NCBI RefSeq assembly: GCF_030283205.1
Contig: NZ_JASNWF010000006.1
Span: 310,001 to 374,000 of the forward strand
Origin: Actinomadura opuntiae
Lineage (GTDB): Bacteria > Actinomycetota > Actinomycetes > Streptosporangiales > Streptosporangiaceae
Reading direction: 5' to 3'
Length of the DNA stretch: 64,000 bases
The position numbers and the translations under genes were made by a program. Below, in pieces: positions 16,342 to 26,727 of this stretch (position 1 is the first letter of the stretch; each line of letters opens with the position of its first letter). The notes below the pieces were generated by a model. It searched no databases. It saw nothing but the letters and a program-made list of their open reading frames with translations, and was not told the DNA's origin.

Positions 16342-17184
16342 GTGATGGGGACTTTGCTGCTGGCGGCGGCGCCGATCGGGCGGCCCGAGGACGCGTCGGC
16401 GCGGCTGCGGGCCGCGCTGGCGGACGCGCCGGTGATCGCGGCCGAGGACACCCGGCGGCTGCGCCGGCTCGCCGCCGACCTCGGGGTGGGGATCGCCGCG
16501 CGCGTCGTGTCGTACTACGACCAGAACGAGCAGGCGCGCGCCGCCGAGCTGCTGGCCGAGCTGCTCGCCGGACGGGACGTGCTGGTCATCACCGACGCCG
16601 GGATGCCGGGCGTGTCCGACCCCGGGTACCGGCTGGTGCGCGCGGCGGTGGCGGAGGGGGTGCCGGTGACGGTGCTGCCCGGGCCGTCCGCCGTCACGAC
16701 CGCGCTGGTCGTGTCGGGGCTGCCGACCGACCGGTTCTGCTTCGAGGGGTTCCCGCCGCGCAAGAAGGGCGAGCAGGCGCGGCGGCTGGCGGCGCTGGCG
16801 GACGAGCCCCGCACGATGGTGTTCTTCGAGTCGCCGCGGCGGCTGAAGGACACCCTGGGCGCGATGGCGGAGGCGTTCGGCGCGGACCGTCCGGCCGCCG
16901 TCTGCCGGGAGCTGACCAAGACCTACGAGGAGGTCCGCCGGGGCGGCCTCGGCGAGCTGGCCGCGTGGGCCGCCGACCGCGAGGCGCGCGGCGAGATCAC
17001 GCTCGTGGTCGGCGGCGCCCCGAAGCCCGCCGGGCTGTCGGACCCGGCCGACCTGGTCGCCGCGGTCGCCGCCCGGGAGCACGCCGGGACCCCGCGCAAC
17101 CAGGCGATCCGGGAGGTCGCCAGGGAGAACGGCGTACCACGCGGGACCGTCTACGACGCTGTCGTCGCGGCCAGGAAACAATGA
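16342..17184 (+). CDS. rsmI: 16S rRNA (cytidine-1402 2'-O)-methyltransferase
   Basis: 280 residues, SAM-dependent tetrapyrrole-methylase fold. Diagnostic stretches are LAAAPIG at the start, AAEDTRRL, SYYDQNE, DAGMPGVSDPGYRLV and PGPSAVTTALVVSGL, then FCFEGFPPRKKG. It 2'-O-methylates C1402 of 16S rRNA near the P site. The GTG at 16342 is immediately followed by an in-frame ATG at 16345; GGGAGGA lies seven bases before the GTG. The C-terminal helical domain is present, so it is full length. It is divergent from pmt. Confidence 0.93.
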   Translation: MMGTLLLAAAPIGRPEDASARLRAALADAPVIAAEDTRRLRRLAADLGVGIAARVVSYYDQNEQARAAELLAELLAGRDVLVITDAGMPGVSDPGYRLVRAAVAEGVPVTVLPGPSAVTTALVVSGLPTDRFCFEGFPPRKKGEQARRLAALADEPRTMVFFESPRRLKDTLGAMAEAFGADRPAAVCRELTKTYEEVRRGGLGELAAWAADREARGEITLVVGGAPKPAGLSDPADLVAAVAAREHAGTPRNQAIREVARENGVPRGTVYDAVVAARKQ

Positions 17185-17327
17185 CCCGGGGCGGAACGAT
17201 CCATATGCGGGATTCCGGGGAATAGGTCCATCGGTGGCCCGCGCTGGACCACTATGGGACCGGCGGAGCCACCGAACTGGGGACCCCGCGGCTCAGTGCC
17301 CGGCGCGAGCCGGGGAGACGGCACGAG

Positions 17328-17672
17328 ATGCCGCCGGTAGCGCGAGAAGGCGTGACCGAGGGGGTGAGGGCCGTGCAGGACGCATGGTCGAGCCGTGAGG
17401 CATGGGTGTACGAGTGCCTGTGCTGTGAGACGACCTGGGACGAGGTGCTCGAGGTCCGGCATGTCGGCGACGGGCACGGCAACGAGGCCGTCATCTACCA
17501 GCGGAACGGGCAGCCGTGCACGACACCGTGGACGGACTGCCTGTGTCCCAAGTGCCAGAGCCGCAACGTCAAGGCGTGGGCCGCGTCCCGCAAGGCCGGG
17601 GAGATCCCGCCGGCCCGCGACGGGAGCGACGTGGCGCTGGTGTACCACCTCCGCCGCATCCACGCCTGGTAG
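17328..17672 (+). CDS. small zinc-ribbon-like protein of unknown function
   Basis: 114 residues at most. Two cysteine knuckles, ECLCCETTW (about residues 29-37) and CLCPKCQSRN (about 71-80), are spaced like a zinc ribbon. The chain is otherwise soluble and ends HLRRIHAW. In-frame GTG codons at 17352, 17364 and 17373 follow purine-rich stretches; the GTG at 17373 would begin just before the WSSREAWVYEC segment and may be the true start. It sits alone between rsmI and the membrane glycosyltransferase genes. I do not recognise the family; a role in RNA or protein binding is only a guess. Confidence 0.6.
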   Translation: MPPVAREGVTEGVRAVQDAWSSREAWVYECLCCETTWDEVLEVRHVGDGHGNEAVIYQRNGQPCTTPWTDCLCPKCQSRNVKAWAASRKAGEIPPARDGSDVALVYHLRRIHAW

Positions 17673-17721
17673 CGGCGGCGACAGGTGGCGACGGCATCGG
17701 AGTGAGGCGGCGGCGCGGCCG

Positions 17722-19512
17722 TCAGCCGGCCGTGACCTCCGGGACCTTCTGCCCGACGGGCTCGGACGGGACCTCCAGCGACCCGGCCGGGCCCGGACGG
17801 CCGCGCAGCCGCCGCCACCAGCCGTCCAGCCGGTGCCGGACCTCCGGGGTGAACGCCATCCCGGCGGCCAGCGCGGCCAGCGGGACAGCCGGCAGCACGT
17901 ACCGGTAGTCGAACTCGGCGGTCGCGGCGGGCGCGAGCAGCAGCCCGGTCGCCAGCGTCCACGGCAGCAGCGCCTCGCCGCCGAACCGCCGCCACAGCGC
18001 GACCATGCCGCCGAGGCCGAGCAGCAGGACGCCGCCGAGCATCGTCCCGCGCAGGTAGATCGCGTCCTGGTAGCCGCGCATGAACCCGGCGAACGGCTCG
18101 ATCACGTGGGTGCGCGCGTCGCCGTGCTCGTACGCGCGCGCCTCGCCGGACGCGGTCGAATCGGCGTCCATCCGCCAGTCGGGCAGCGCGTTGCTCTTCT
18201 TGCCGAACTCGTACTGCGAGTAGGTCGCCTTGTCGGGGAAGACCGTCCGGTTCCAGCGGAACACGCGGAAGAAGTCGTGCGCGACGACCTTCAGGTAGTC
18301 GTCCGGCTGCCCCACGATGGCGCGCTTGGCGAAGTCGTTGCTGAGGGCGTTGTTCTCCGGGCTGAACCTCGTCCCGGGGAACCGGTTGAGCGGCGAGGCC
18401 GCGTTCCAGATGCCGTCCTGGGAGTTCGGCAGCCGGTTCACCGGCTCGGTGCACAGCGGGTACTCGCTGACCGGCAGGTCGTGCATCTTGTGGCAGTCGG
18501 CGAACTTGTAGACCCGGGCGTACAGGAAGATCCCGTTGCTCTCGGTGATCGCGAACTTGCCGCTGTCCACCTTGTACCAGGTCATGTACGACAGCACCGG
18601 CAGCGCGCAGGCCGCCGCCGTGACCGCCATCATCCGCCACCCGGCCCGGCGGATCAGCATGAACACCAGCACGCCGAGCAGCACCGGCGCGCCGACCGAG
18701 CGCGTCAGCCAGGAGAACCCGATGATCAGCCCGACCGCCAGCGCGATCTTCCAGGACGGCCGGTCGCGCCACAGCAGCAGCGTCACCGCCAGCATCACCA
18801 GGAAGGTGAACGCCGTGTCGGACAGGACCAGGTGCTCCAGCTGGATCTGGTAGGCGTCGAACAGCACCGGCACCGTGGCGAGCGCGGCGCCCCAGCCGGG
18901 CAGCCCGAACCGGCGGCGCAGCAGCGCGTAGATCATCACGCCCATGGACAGGCCCATGAGGTGCTGGACGCCGGCGACCAGCGCGAAGCTGTGGAACGGC
19001 TTCAGCCCCCACAGCAGGAACGAGTAGCCGTCGGGCCGCAGCGGATGCGGGTACGGCCCCATCGCCACGTGCAGGTAGTCGAAGCTGTCGTTGAAGAACA
19101 TCGCCGGCTGGTAGCCGACCATCACGACCACCCGCAGCAGCGCCGCTGTGGCAATGATCACACTGAAGACCGGATGCCGCCGGGCCCGCGCCCAGGACCG
19201 GGCGGGAAGCCCGCGGACGTCGATGCGCCGCAGGATCCGGCGGACCCCGCCGGAGGCCGCCGCCGCCGTGGCACCGCCCGCCGCGCCGGATTCTTCGCCG
19301 GGTGATCGCTCCGCTTGCGCGGCGGAAGCGGAGGCCGTCTCCGGCACCGCTTCGGAAGACTTTTCGATCTTCGGTTCGCCGGGCGTGTCGCGGGGGGTCC
19401 CGCCGTCCGCCGCGACGTCCCCGGCGTCCGCCGCGACCTCGGCGCTCTCCGCCGTGCCCGCGTCCGCCGCGGTCCCCTTCAGCTCGGCACCGCGCGGCGA
19501 TTCGACGGCCAC
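17722..19512 (-). CDS. GT-C fold membrane glycosyltransferase-like protein
   Basis: 596 residues from the GTG at 19512, preceded by GGAGGGGAGG at seven bases; the frame is open to an ATG at 19578 but that start has no such site. The first 100 or so residues are a disordered Ala/Glu/Ser-rich tail. About ten membrane helices follow. The first outer loop has the acidic pair FFNDSFDYL expected in GT-C enzymes, and a long extracytoplasmic domain lies around residues 320-470. It resembles polyprenyl-phosphate-sugar-using transferases of actinobacteria. It is divergent from the GT2 gene at 19824. Acceptor and sugar are unknown. Confidence 0.72.
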   Translation of the reverse strand: MAVESPRGAELKGTAADAGTAESAEVAADAGDVAADGGTPRDTPGEPKIEKSSEAVPETASASAAQAERSPGEESGAAGGATAAAASGGVRRILRRIDVRGLPARSWARARRHPVFSVIIATAALLRVVVMVGYQPAMFFNDSFDYLHVAMGPYPHPLRPDGYSFLLWGLKPFHSFALVAGVQHLMGLSMGVMIYALLRRRFGLPGWGAALATVPVLFDAYQIQLEHLVLSDTAFTFLVMLAVTLLLWRDRPSWKIALAVGLIIGFSWLTRSVGAPVLLGVLVFMLIRRAGWRMMAVTAAACALPVLSYMTWYKVDSGKFAITESNGIFLYARVYKFADCHKMHDLPVSEYPLCTEPVNRLPNSQDGIWNAASPLNRFPGTRFSPENNALSNDFAKRAIVGQPDDYLKVVAHDFFRVFRWNRTVFPDKATYSQYEFGKKSNALPDWRMDADSTASGEARAYEHGDARTHVIEPFAGFMRGYQDAIYLRGTMLGGVLLLGLGGMVALWRRFGGEALLPWTLATGLLLAPAATAEFDYRYVLPAVPLAALAAGMAFTPEVRHRLDGWWRRLRGRPGPAGSLEVPSEPVGQKVPEVTAG

Positions 19513-19823
19513 TTCGGCACCTCCCCTCCACCGCTTCCATCTCGGACCGCCGGCACCGCGTTCCGCACCGCGCGTCACAGTCGACCCACCCTTTCCGGGC
19601 CGCCTTACCCGTATGCTTGACGTCCTAGCCTGCCGCCCGGTTCGCGGCGGAGAGGGTTTTTCGGTTGCAACTAGGCAACACGATACGGGTGCTCTTATGG
19701 AGAGCGGCCACCATCACCCGTCCAGGGCAGGCATCATGAACGACAACGGGCCGCCGGGCGGATACACCATGAGATTAGTGAACAGCACCGCAGACGGTCA
19801 CCAGGGGTAACGAAGGAGATCGC
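19513..19823. other. 311-base divergent region, relatively AT-rich
   Basis: Between the GT-C gene and the GT2 gene. Composition is less GC-rich than its surroundings around 19660-19800. A 24-codon frame (19736-19810, starting MNDNGPPGGYTMR) ends 13 bases before the GT2 start and could be a leader peptide, but its ribosome site is weak. No clear -35/-10 pair. Confidence 0.4.
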
Positions 19824-21146
19824 GTGGAACTCTCCGTAGTGATGCCATGCCTGAACGAGGCCGAAACCGTCGAGACCTGTGTCCGCAAGACGATCGGCTT
19901 CTTCGAGGACAGCGGTATCGACGGCGAGGTCGTCATCGCCGACAACGGCAGCACGGACGGCAGCCAGCAGCTCGCCCGGGACGCGGGGGCGCGCGTCGTG
20001 CCGGTGATCGACAAGGGCTACGGCAACGCCCTCATGGGCGGGATCCGGGCCGCGCGCGGCAAGTACGTCGCGATGGGCGACGCCGACGACTCCTATGACT
20101 TCACCACCCTGGGCCCGTTCCTGGACGAGCTGCGCGACGGCGCCGACCTCGTCATGGGCAACCGGTTCAAGGGCGGCATCGCGCCGGGCGCCATGCCGCC
20201 GCTGCACCGCTACCTCGGCAACCCGGTGCTGAGCTTCGTCGGCCGGCTGTTCTTCGGCAGCAAGATCGGCGACTTCCACTGCGGGCTGCGCGCCTTCGAC
20301 AAGGAGGCGATCCTGCGGCTCGGGCTGCAGACCGGCGGCATGGAGTTCGCCAGCGAGATGGTCGTCAAGGCGACCCTGCAGAAGTACGACATCCGCGAGG
20401 TCCCGACCACGCTGGCGCCCGACGGCCGGACGCGCCCCCCGCACCTGAACACCTGGCGGGACGGCTGGCGCCACCTGCGGTTCCTGATGCTGTACAGCCC
20501 GCGCTGGCTGTTCCTCATCCCGGGCCTGCTGTTCATGACGCTCGGGCTGCTCGCCGGCGCCGCGCTGTCCACCGGGCCGGTCACGGTCGGCGAGATCGCC
20601 TTCGACGTCGACACCCTCGTCGGCGCGTCCGCCGCGCTGGTGATCGGCTTCCAGGCGGTGCTGTTCGCGCTGCTCACCAAGGTGTACGCGATGCAGGAGG
20701 GGTTCCTGCCGCACGACCGCCGGGTGCAGAAGATCATCGACTGGTGGAGCCTGGAGCGGGGCCTGCTGCTCGGCGGGCTGCTGGCCATCGCCGGCCTGGC
20801 CGGCCTGGTCGCCTCGCTGCTGCACTGGCGGGTGCACAGCTTCGGCGAGCTGGAGCCGCGCGACTCGCTGCGCATCGTGGTGCCCGCCGCGACCGCGCTG
20901 GTGATGAGCCTCCAGGCGATCTTCGCCTCGCTGTTCGTCAGCATCCTCGGCATCCGCCGCCGCCAGCACCCGCCGCTGACCGACCCGGCCGAGGAGGCCG
21001 CCGGCGTGGTGGACGCCGCCGCGCAGAAGGTCGCGGGCGAGCGCAGGGCCGAGGCCGCCGGTGCGAACGGCGAGTCCGCCGCGGACGACGCCGGGGAGCC
21101 GGCGGAGGTCGCCGCCGAGACCGCCGGCACGTCCGAGGAGCGCTAG
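19824..21146 (+). CDS. family 2 glycosyltransferase with C-terminal membrane domain
   Basis: 440 residues. Residues 1-225 form a DPM1-like GT-A domain: SVVMPCLNEAETV, ADNGSTDGS, the DxD-type GDADDSYDF, and the acceptor-side segment GDFHCGLRAFDK. Four membrane helices follow (about 230-265, 270-300, 315-335, 350-385), then a hydrophilic Ala/Glu tail. Such proteins load a sugar from a nucleotide onto polyprenyl phosphate at the inner membrane face; the product then feeds GT-C enzymes like its neighbours. GTG 19824 has AAGGAG upstream at good spacing. Whether it makes polyprenyl-phosphate mannose or another sugar cannot be told. Confidence 0.85.
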   Translation: MELSVVMPCLNEAETVETCVRKTIGFFEDSGIDGEVVIADNGSTDGSQQLARDAGARVVPVIDKGYGNALMGGIRAARGKYVAMGDADDSYDFTTLGPFLDELRDGADLVMGNRFKGGIAPGAMPPLHRYLGNPVLSFVGRLFFGSKIGDFHCGLRAFDKEAILRLGLQTGGMEFASEMVVKATLQKYDIREVPTTLAPDGRTRPPHLNTWRDGWRHLRFLMLYSPRWLFLIPGLLFMTLGLLAGAALSTGPVTVGEIAFDVDTLVGASAALVIGFQAVLFALLTKVYAMQEGFLPHDRRVQKIIDWWSLERGLLLGGLLAIAGLAGLVASLLHWRVHSFGELEPRDSLRIVVPAATALVMSLQAIFASLFVSILGIRRRQHPPLTDPAEEAAGVVDAAAQKVAGERRAEAAGANGESAADDAGEPAEVAAETAGTSEER

Positions 21147-21305
21147 CGGCGCGCCGGGCCGCGGAGCCCGGCCGGGCGCGTCCGAAGCCGAGAAGTTGCT
21201 GAGGGTTTCCCGGCCCCGGGCGCTCGCCCGTCCGGCGCTGTGACAGGCTGACATGACCATGGATCTTCGTTCCCTGACCGCACGCGGCCGGCGGACCGGA
21301 CGGCC

Positions 21306-23090
21306 GTGAGCACCGAGGCCGCGCCGCCGGTCCTGTCCCGCCCGCCCGCCGCGCCGCCGGCGGGACGGGGCGCGGCGCCGTCCGCGCGGCGGCGCCGCTG
21401 GGTGCTGCTGTTCCTGCTCGGCTGGGCCGTGCAGGTCGCGGTGCGGCTGTGGCTGGCGTCCGGGCAGACGATGCCCGTCGCGACGCCGGACGAGTCGGGG
21501 TACCTGTTCGCCGCGCGGGTGCTGACCGGCGGCACCGACGCCGACATGTCCTACGGGACGGTCTATCGCGGCGGTTATCCGCTGCTGCTGACGCCGGTGC
21601 TGTGGTTCGCGCACGATCCGGTGGGCGTCTACCGCGGTGCGCTCGTCGTCAACGCCCTCATCAGCGCGCTGATGATGCCGCTGGCGTACCTGATGCTGCG
21701 GGTGCTTCACGTGCGCGCGCGCTGGGCGTACCTGTTCGCGCACGTCACGGCGTTCCTGCCGGGGGTGCTGTTCTACTCCGAGTTCGTGCTGACCGACGCG
21801 GTCCTCCCGGTGGTCGTGGTCGGCTGGCTGCTGCTCGTGCGCGCGTGGCTGCACGCCGGCCGTACCGGCGGCGGGGATACGCAGCGCGTGACGCTGTACG
21901 GGGTCGGAGCCTCGCTGCTCGTCGCATTCGCGTACACCTCCCATACGCGCGGGACGATCCTGCTGGGCGTGTACGTCGTGCTGCTGGCGGCGGCGCTGGT
22001 GTTCCGGTGGCGCCCCTGGCGCGGCGTGGCGGTGTCGACTTTCGCCCTCGCCGCCGCCGTCGGCGCCGGGACGCTGCTGAACCGTTCTCTGCTGCCGGAC
22101 ATGTACCCGGCCGGTGACAACGACCTGAGCGGCAACCTCGTCCGGCGGGTCACCACGCAGGACGGCTGGGGCTGGATGCTGTCGCTCGGCACCGGGCAGC
22201 TCTGGTACCAGGCCGTCGCGACGGGCGGGATCGCGGCGATCGGCCTGGTCACGGTCGCGTTCGTCGCCGCCCGGCGCGGCACGCCGCTCCGCGAGCGGGC
22301 GCTGGCGCTCGGCGTGCTGGTGATCGTGGCGGGCATCGCGTTCGCGACGTCGGCGGCGCTGCCGGACGAGTACCGCATCGGCAACTACGTCTACGGCCGC
22401 TACCTGGCGTGCATCACGCCGGTGCTGTTCATGGTGGGGGTCGCCGTCCTGCTGCGGGCGTCGCGGCGGACGCTGGCGCTCGCGGCGGGATCGTCCGCCG
22501 CGCTGACCGTCCTGGCGGCGTGCGTGGTCGAGTGGTACGCGGGGAGCCGGCTGACCCGGTACACGTTCACGTCGTACGACTTCCCGGAGACGTCCTTCCT
22601 GACCTGGGACTGGAAGGCCTTCCATCTGTGGCACGCCACCGTCGCCGCGCTGGTGCTCCTCGGCGCCGCCGTGGCGGCGGTGCTGCTGCGCCGGCACGGC
22701 CTGGCGCTGCTCGCGGGGTTCCTTGCGGTGGTGGCGCTGACGATGTCGGTGACCGCGACGGACCGGATCGCCCACCCGCTCGTCCGCGCGGAGATAGCCC
22801 ACACCGACCTGCGGCAGATCCCGGGGCTGCGCGACACGCGGCACCTCGCGATCGACTGGAACGTCCCGTGGACGATCCGGCTGTCGCAGTACTACTGGGC
22901 CTGGTGGAGCGACGGCGGCGTCTTCAACGCCCAGACCACGCCGGTGCCGCGGAACGCGGACATGGTCATCATGTGGTGGCCGAAGAACGTCCCGGCGGAG
23001 CGGTCGTGGCCGCACGGCGCGCCGGACGGCTGGAAGGTCGTCGACAGCCGCCGCACCGTCGAGGGCGACTGGGTCGCCTGGACCCGCTAG
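21306..23090 (+). CDS. GT-C fold membrane glycosyltransferase-like protein
   Basis: 594 residues with about eleven membrane helices. Proline/alanine-rich cytoplasmic N-terminus (about 35 residues), then helix 1, then an outer loop with the acidic motif TPDESGYLFAARVL, as in GT-C polyprenyl-phosphate-sugar transferases. A soluble C-terminal domain (about residues 475-594) lies outside the membrane. It is 159 bases downstream of the GT2 gene on the same strand, so the pair may be one unit in which GT2 makes the lipid-linked sugar donor and this protein uses it. It converges on the next GT-C gene with a 26-base gap. Confidence 0.72.
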   Translation: MSTEAAPPVLSRPPAAPPAGRGAAPSARRRRWVLLFLLGWAVQVAVRLWLASGQTMPVATPDESGYLFAARVLTGGTDADMSYGTVYRGGYPLLLTPVLWFAHDPVGVYRGALVVNALISALMMPLAYLMLRVLHVRARWAYLFAHVTAFLPGVLFYSEFVLTDAVLPVVVVGWLLLVRAWLHAGRTGGGDTQRVTLYGVGASLLVAFAYTSHTRGTILLGVYVVLLAAALVFRWRPWRGVAVSTFALAAAVGAGTLLNRSLLPDMYPAGDNDLSGNLVRRVTTQDGWGWMLSLGTGQLWYQAVATGGIAAIGLVTVAFVAARRGTPLRERALALGVLVIVAGIAFATSAALPDEYRIGNYVYGRYLACITPVLFMVGVAVLLRASRRTLALAAGSSAALTVLAACVVEWYAGSRLTRYTFTSYDFPETSFLTWDWKAFHLWHATVAALVLLGAAVAAVLLRRHGLALLAGFLAVVALTMSVTATDRIAHPLVRAEIAHTDLRQIPGLRDTRHLAIDWNVPWTIRLSQYYWAWWSDGGVFNAQTTPVPRNADMVIMWWPKNVPAERSWPHGAPDGWKVVDSRRTVEGDWVAWTR

Positions 23091-23116
23091 CCCTTATCTG
23101 AGACGCGGGCGCGGGG

Positions 23117-24727
23117 TCAGCCGTCGGCGGCGCCGGGCGGCGGGTTCCACAGCTGCAGGACGCCGTCGGAGGACCGCCACATCAGCCGCCACCCCTGCGC
23201 GGGGTCCGGCCTCCACCCGCCGGCGATCTGCGACTCCTGGCCGCGCCAGTGCGTGTACAGCATCGGCCCTTCGAGGACGTCGCGCGGGAGGGACGGCACG
23301 TAGTGCGGGAAGTCGCGGATCTTGCCGTGCCAGATCGGCGTGCCCCACATGTCGCGCGTGTAGAACGTGAGCGTCTGCGCGAGGCGCCGGTCGGCGCAGA
23401 TCAGCTTCAGGTCCCGGTGCTCGCCGAGGTAGATCCGCAGCTGGTTCCACGCCGTGTCGCGCGGCAGTTCGGGGACGGCCGTCACCGCCGCGACCACGTA
23501 CGCGCCGCCCAGCAGCACCGCCGCCACCGGGACGAGGGCCCGCAGCCGCAGCCGCGCGACCAGGCCGTCCGGGATCATCCGGAACATCAGGACCAGCGAC
23601 CCGAACCCGCCGGCGAGCAGCGCGGGCAGCACCCCGAACCAGTACCGCTGCAGCCAGGCGCGCAGCGAGATGCTGTGCGGGTCGAGCACCCCGGAGAAGA
23701 CCGTCAGCGGGACGGCGAGGGTGAAGAACCACACCAGCACCAGCGCGAGCCGCCGGTCCCGGGTGACCGCGAAGCCGACGATGGTCAGCGCCAGCGCCGC
23801 GATGAAGACCGTCCCGAGCGGGTTCCAGTCGTGCATGGCGCGCAGGAACGAGCGGGCCGCGAGCCCCCGCGTCACGTAGTCGCGGGACTCGCCGCCGTGC
23901 TCGGCCGCCGAGATCAGCCCGGCGAGCGGGCTGCCCCACACGATCTGGTTGTGGACGAAGTTGAACACCAGCACGAGCGCCATCGGCGCGCCGACCGTGA
24001 TGTTGCGGCGCCACGGGATCCGCAGCAGCGCCAGGTAGGCGGGGATCGCCAGGAACAGGAACGCCAGGAACTCCCGGACCAGGAACGACCAGCCGAACAG
24101 CAGCCCGGCCGCCAGCAGGAACCGGGTCTGGACGCGGCCCTCCCGGCGGCCCGCCACCACCAGCGCCGCCATCCCGATCGCAAACAGCCCGGCGCCCGGC
24201 ATGTCGGGCAGCATCACCCCGGTCGACCAGGTGATCTCGTGGCCGTACGGGTTGGTCATCGTGAAGAACGGGTGGACCAGCAGGACGCCCGCCGACAGCA
24301 GGCCGGCGACGTCGCCGAACAGCGCCCGCACGACCAGGTACGTGCCGACGAAGAACGCGATCCCGCCGATCGCGGCGATCACGAAGTAGGCGGCCTGGCC
24401 GGGGCCGAGGACGTCCTGGACGAGCCGCGCCGGCAGCACCAGCCCGATCCGGGTCACCTGGTGCGGGACCTCGTCGAACGGGAACACCCCGAGCGGGACG
24501 TCCGGCCAGTCGCGGGCGGCGAGCCACACGTAGTACGGGTCGAAGTACAGCGGCGGCGTCATCAGCACCCACTGCACGGCGACCGCGCACGCCCCGACGA
24601 GCAGCGCCAGCCACCACACCCGGCGGGTGCGGCGGATCCTGGCGATCAGCCTCCCGGGCGCTCCGTCCGCCCGTCCGGTGGTCGTTTCGTGCGTGACGGC
24701 CGGCTGGTCGGCCGTGGTCTGCGGCAT
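23117..24727 (-). CDS. GT-C fold membrane glycosyltransferase-like protein
   Basis: 536 residues, about ten membrane helices. First outer loop contains [15 protein letters not shown], the acidic/aromatic signature position of GT-C enzymes. A conserved-looking central loop has [21 protein letters not shown] (about residues 158-178), and a C-terminal extracytoplasmic domain runs from about 425 to the end. It is similar in plan to the genes at 17722 and 21306 but not a recent duplicate, as motifs differ. Together with pmt and the GT2 gene it makes a group of lipid-linked-sugar-using enzymes between rsmI and metG. Substrate unknown. Confidence 0.68.
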   Translation of the reverse strand: MPQTTADQPAVTHETTTGRADGAPGRLIARIRRTRRVWWLALLVGACAVAVQWVLMTPPLYFDPYYVWLAARDWPDVPLGVFPFDEVPHQVTRIGLVLPARLVQDVLGPGQAAYFVIAAIGGIAFFVGTYLVVRALFGDVAGLLSAGVLLVHPFFTMTNPYGHEITWSTGVMLPDMPGAGLFAIGMAALVVAGRREGRVQTRFLLAAGLLFGWSFLVREFLAFLFLAIPAYLALLRIPWRRNITVGAPMALVLVFNFVHNQIVWGSPLAGLISAAEHGGESRDYVTRGLAARSFLRAMHDWNPLGTVFIAALALTIVGFAVTRDRRLALVLVWFFTLAVPLTVFSGVLDPHSISLRAWLQRYWFGVLPALLAGGFGSLVLMFRMIPDGLVARLRLRALVPVAAVLLGGAYVVAAVTAVPELPRDTAWNQLRIYLGEHRDLKLICADRRLAQTLTFYTRDMWGTPIWHGKIRDFPHYVPSLPRDVLEGPMLYTHWRGQESQIAGGWRPDPAQGWRLMWRSSDGVLQLWNPPPGAADG

Positions 24728-24924
24728 GGCTGGCTTCTGCCCCTGGATGGACGACAGGCTGGACTGCGCTGAACGCCGGACCAGGCTACTCGCGTGCCGG
24801 GCGGGCCGCGTCCGGCCGGGCCCGGACGCTCGGCAACCTTCCAGGGAACGATCACCGCGGCGGGTTATCCACAGGTGGCGATATTGGTGCGGTTCAACGG
24901 GGCGGCACGACTACCCTTGATTTC

Positions 24925-26727
24925 ATGTCCTCGTCAAGCCGACACATCCTGACCGCGCCCGCCTGGCCGTACGCCAACGGGCCCCGTCACATCGGGCACG
25001 TCTCCGGTTTCGCGCTGCCCGCCGACATGTTCAGCCGCTACCAGCGGATGGCGGGCAACAAGGTCCTGATGGTCAGCGGCACCGACGAGCACGGCACGCC
25101 GATCCAGGTGCAGGCCGACAAGGAGGGCGTGACCGCCCGCGAGCTGGCCGACCGCTACAACGGCGTGATCGCCGAGGACCTGCGCGGCCTCGGCATGACC
25201 TACGACCTGTTCACCCGGACCACCACGCGCAACCACTACGCGGTCGTCCAGGAGATCTTCAAGGGCCTGTACGACAACGGCTACATCTTCCCGACCACCA
25301 CGATGGGCGCGATCTCGCCGTCCACCGGCCGGACCCTGCCGGACCGCTACATCGAGGGCACCTGCCCGATCTGCGGGTACGACGGCGCGCGCGGCGACCA
25401 GTGCGACAACTGCGGCAACCAGCTCGACCCGGTCGACCTGATCAACCCGGTGTCGCGGATCAACGGCGAGACGCCGAAGTTCGTCGAGACCGAGCACTTC
25501 ATGCTCGACCTGCCCGCCTTCACCGAGGTGCTCGGCCGGTACCTGCGCGGCAAGCAGAACGGCGCGCTGGCGTGGCGGCCGAACGTGCTGAAGTTCGCGC
25601 TGAACCTGCTGGACGACATCCACCCGCGGGCGATCAGCCGCGACCTCGACTGGGGCGTGCCGATCCCGCTGGACGGCTGGCGCGACAACCCGGCGAAGAA
25701 GCTGTACGTGTGGTTCGACGCCGTCGTCGGCTACTTCTCCGCCTCGGTGGAGTGGGCGCGGCGGTCCGGCGACCCGGAGGCGTGGCGCGCCTGGTGGCAG
25801 GACCCGGACGCCCTGTCGTACTACTTCATGGGCAAGGACAACATCGTCTTCCACGCCGAGATCTGGCCGGCGATGCTGCTCGGGTACGGCGGCCAGGGCG
25901 ACAAGGGCGGCAAGCCCGGGTCGATGGGCGCGCTGAACACGCCGACGGAGGTCGTGTCGTCGGAGTTCCTGACGATGGAGGGCAAGAAGTTCTCCTCCTC
26001 GCGCAACGTCGTCATCTACGTCAAGGACTTCCTGGAGCGCTACGACGTCGACGCGCTGCGCTACTACGTCGCCGTCGCCGGGCCCGAGAACCAGGACACC
26101 GACTTCACCTGGTCGGAGTTCGTCCGCCGCAACAACGACGAGCTGGTCGCCGCGTGGGGCAACCTCGTCAACCGCTCGGTGAACATGGCGGCGAAGAACT
26201 ACGGCGCCATCCCCGAGCCCGGCGACCTCAACGACGCCGACCGCGCCCTGATGGAGCGCAGCCGCACCGCGTTCGCGCGGGTCGGCGCCGAGCTCGAGCG
26301 GTCCCGCTTCAAGAACGCGATCACCGAGGCGCTCGACGTCGTCCGGGACGCCAACAAGTACCTGTCCGACCAGGCGCCCTGGAAGCTCAAGGACGACCCG
26401 GCCCGCGTCCAGTCGATCCTGCACACCGCGCTGCAGGTCGTCGACGACGCCAAGTCGCTGCTCACCCCGTTCCTGCCGAACTCCTCGCAGAAGGTGTACG
26501 AGCTGCTCGGCGGCGAGGGCGTGTGGAGCGGGATGCCGCGGCTGGAGACGGTCTCGGAGGAGGGCGGCCCCGACTACCGCGTGCTGACCGGCGACTACGA
26601 CACGGCGGCGCGCTGGGAGTCGACGCCGATCAAGCCCGGCGTCCCCCTCGCGAAGCCGACGCCGCTGTTCAAGAAGCTCGACACGTCCGTGGTCGACGAG
26701 GAGCTCGCCCGGCTGGAGGCCGAGTGA
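24925..26727 (+). CDS. metG: methionyl-tRNA synthetase
   Basis: 600 residues, class I synthetase. The HIGH motif is exact (PRHIGHVSG, about residues 21-29) and the KMSKS loop reads KFSSSRN. The connective domain keeps one zinc knuckle pair, [17 protein letters not shown], as in the MetG1 type. There is no C-terminal EMAP-like tRNA-binding domain, which fits actinobacterial enzymes of this length. It charges initiator and elongator tRNA-Met. The stop overlaps the tatD start by four bases (GTGA), indicating translational coupling, as in the conserved metG-tatD-rpfB-rsmA-ispE region. Confidence 0.96.
   Translation: MSSSSRHILTAPAWPYANGPRHIGHVSGFALPADMFSRYQRMAGNKVLMVSGTDEHGTPIQVQADKEGVTARELADRYNGVIAEDLRGLGMTYDLFTRTTTRNHYAVVQEIFKGLYDNGYIFPTTTMGAISPSTGRTLPDRYIEGTCPICGYDGARGDQCDNCGNQLDPVDLINPVSRINGETPKFVETEHFMLDLPAFTEVLGRYLRGKQNGALAWRPNVLKFALNLLDDIHPRAISRDLDWGVPIPLDGWRDNPAKKLYVWFDAVVGYFSASVEWARRSGDPEAWRAWWQDPDALSYYFMGKDNIVFHAEIWPAMLLGYGGQGDKGGKPGSMGALNTPTEVVSSEFLTMEGKKFSSSRNVVIYVKDFLERYDVDALRYYVAVAGPENQDTDFTWSEFVRRNNDELVAAWGNLVNRSVNMAAKNYGAIPEPGDLNDADRALMERSRTAFARVGAELERSRFKNAITEALDVVRDANKYLSDQAPWKLKDDPARVQSILHTALQVVDDAKSLLTPFLPNSSQKVYELLGGEGVWSGMPRLETVSEEGGPDYRVLTGDYDTAARWESTPIKPGVPLAKPTPLFKKLDTSVVDEELARLEAE

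Noticed and set aside
19736..19810. 24-codon leader peptide before the GT2 gene
   Set aside because: Frame is open and well placed, but the ribosome site is weak and no attenuator structure follows. Kept only as a note in the intergenic entry.
19734..23015. 1093-codon open frame on the minus strand
   Set aside because: Antisense of the GT2 and GT-C genes; Arg/His/Gln-rich with no domain and no ribosome site.
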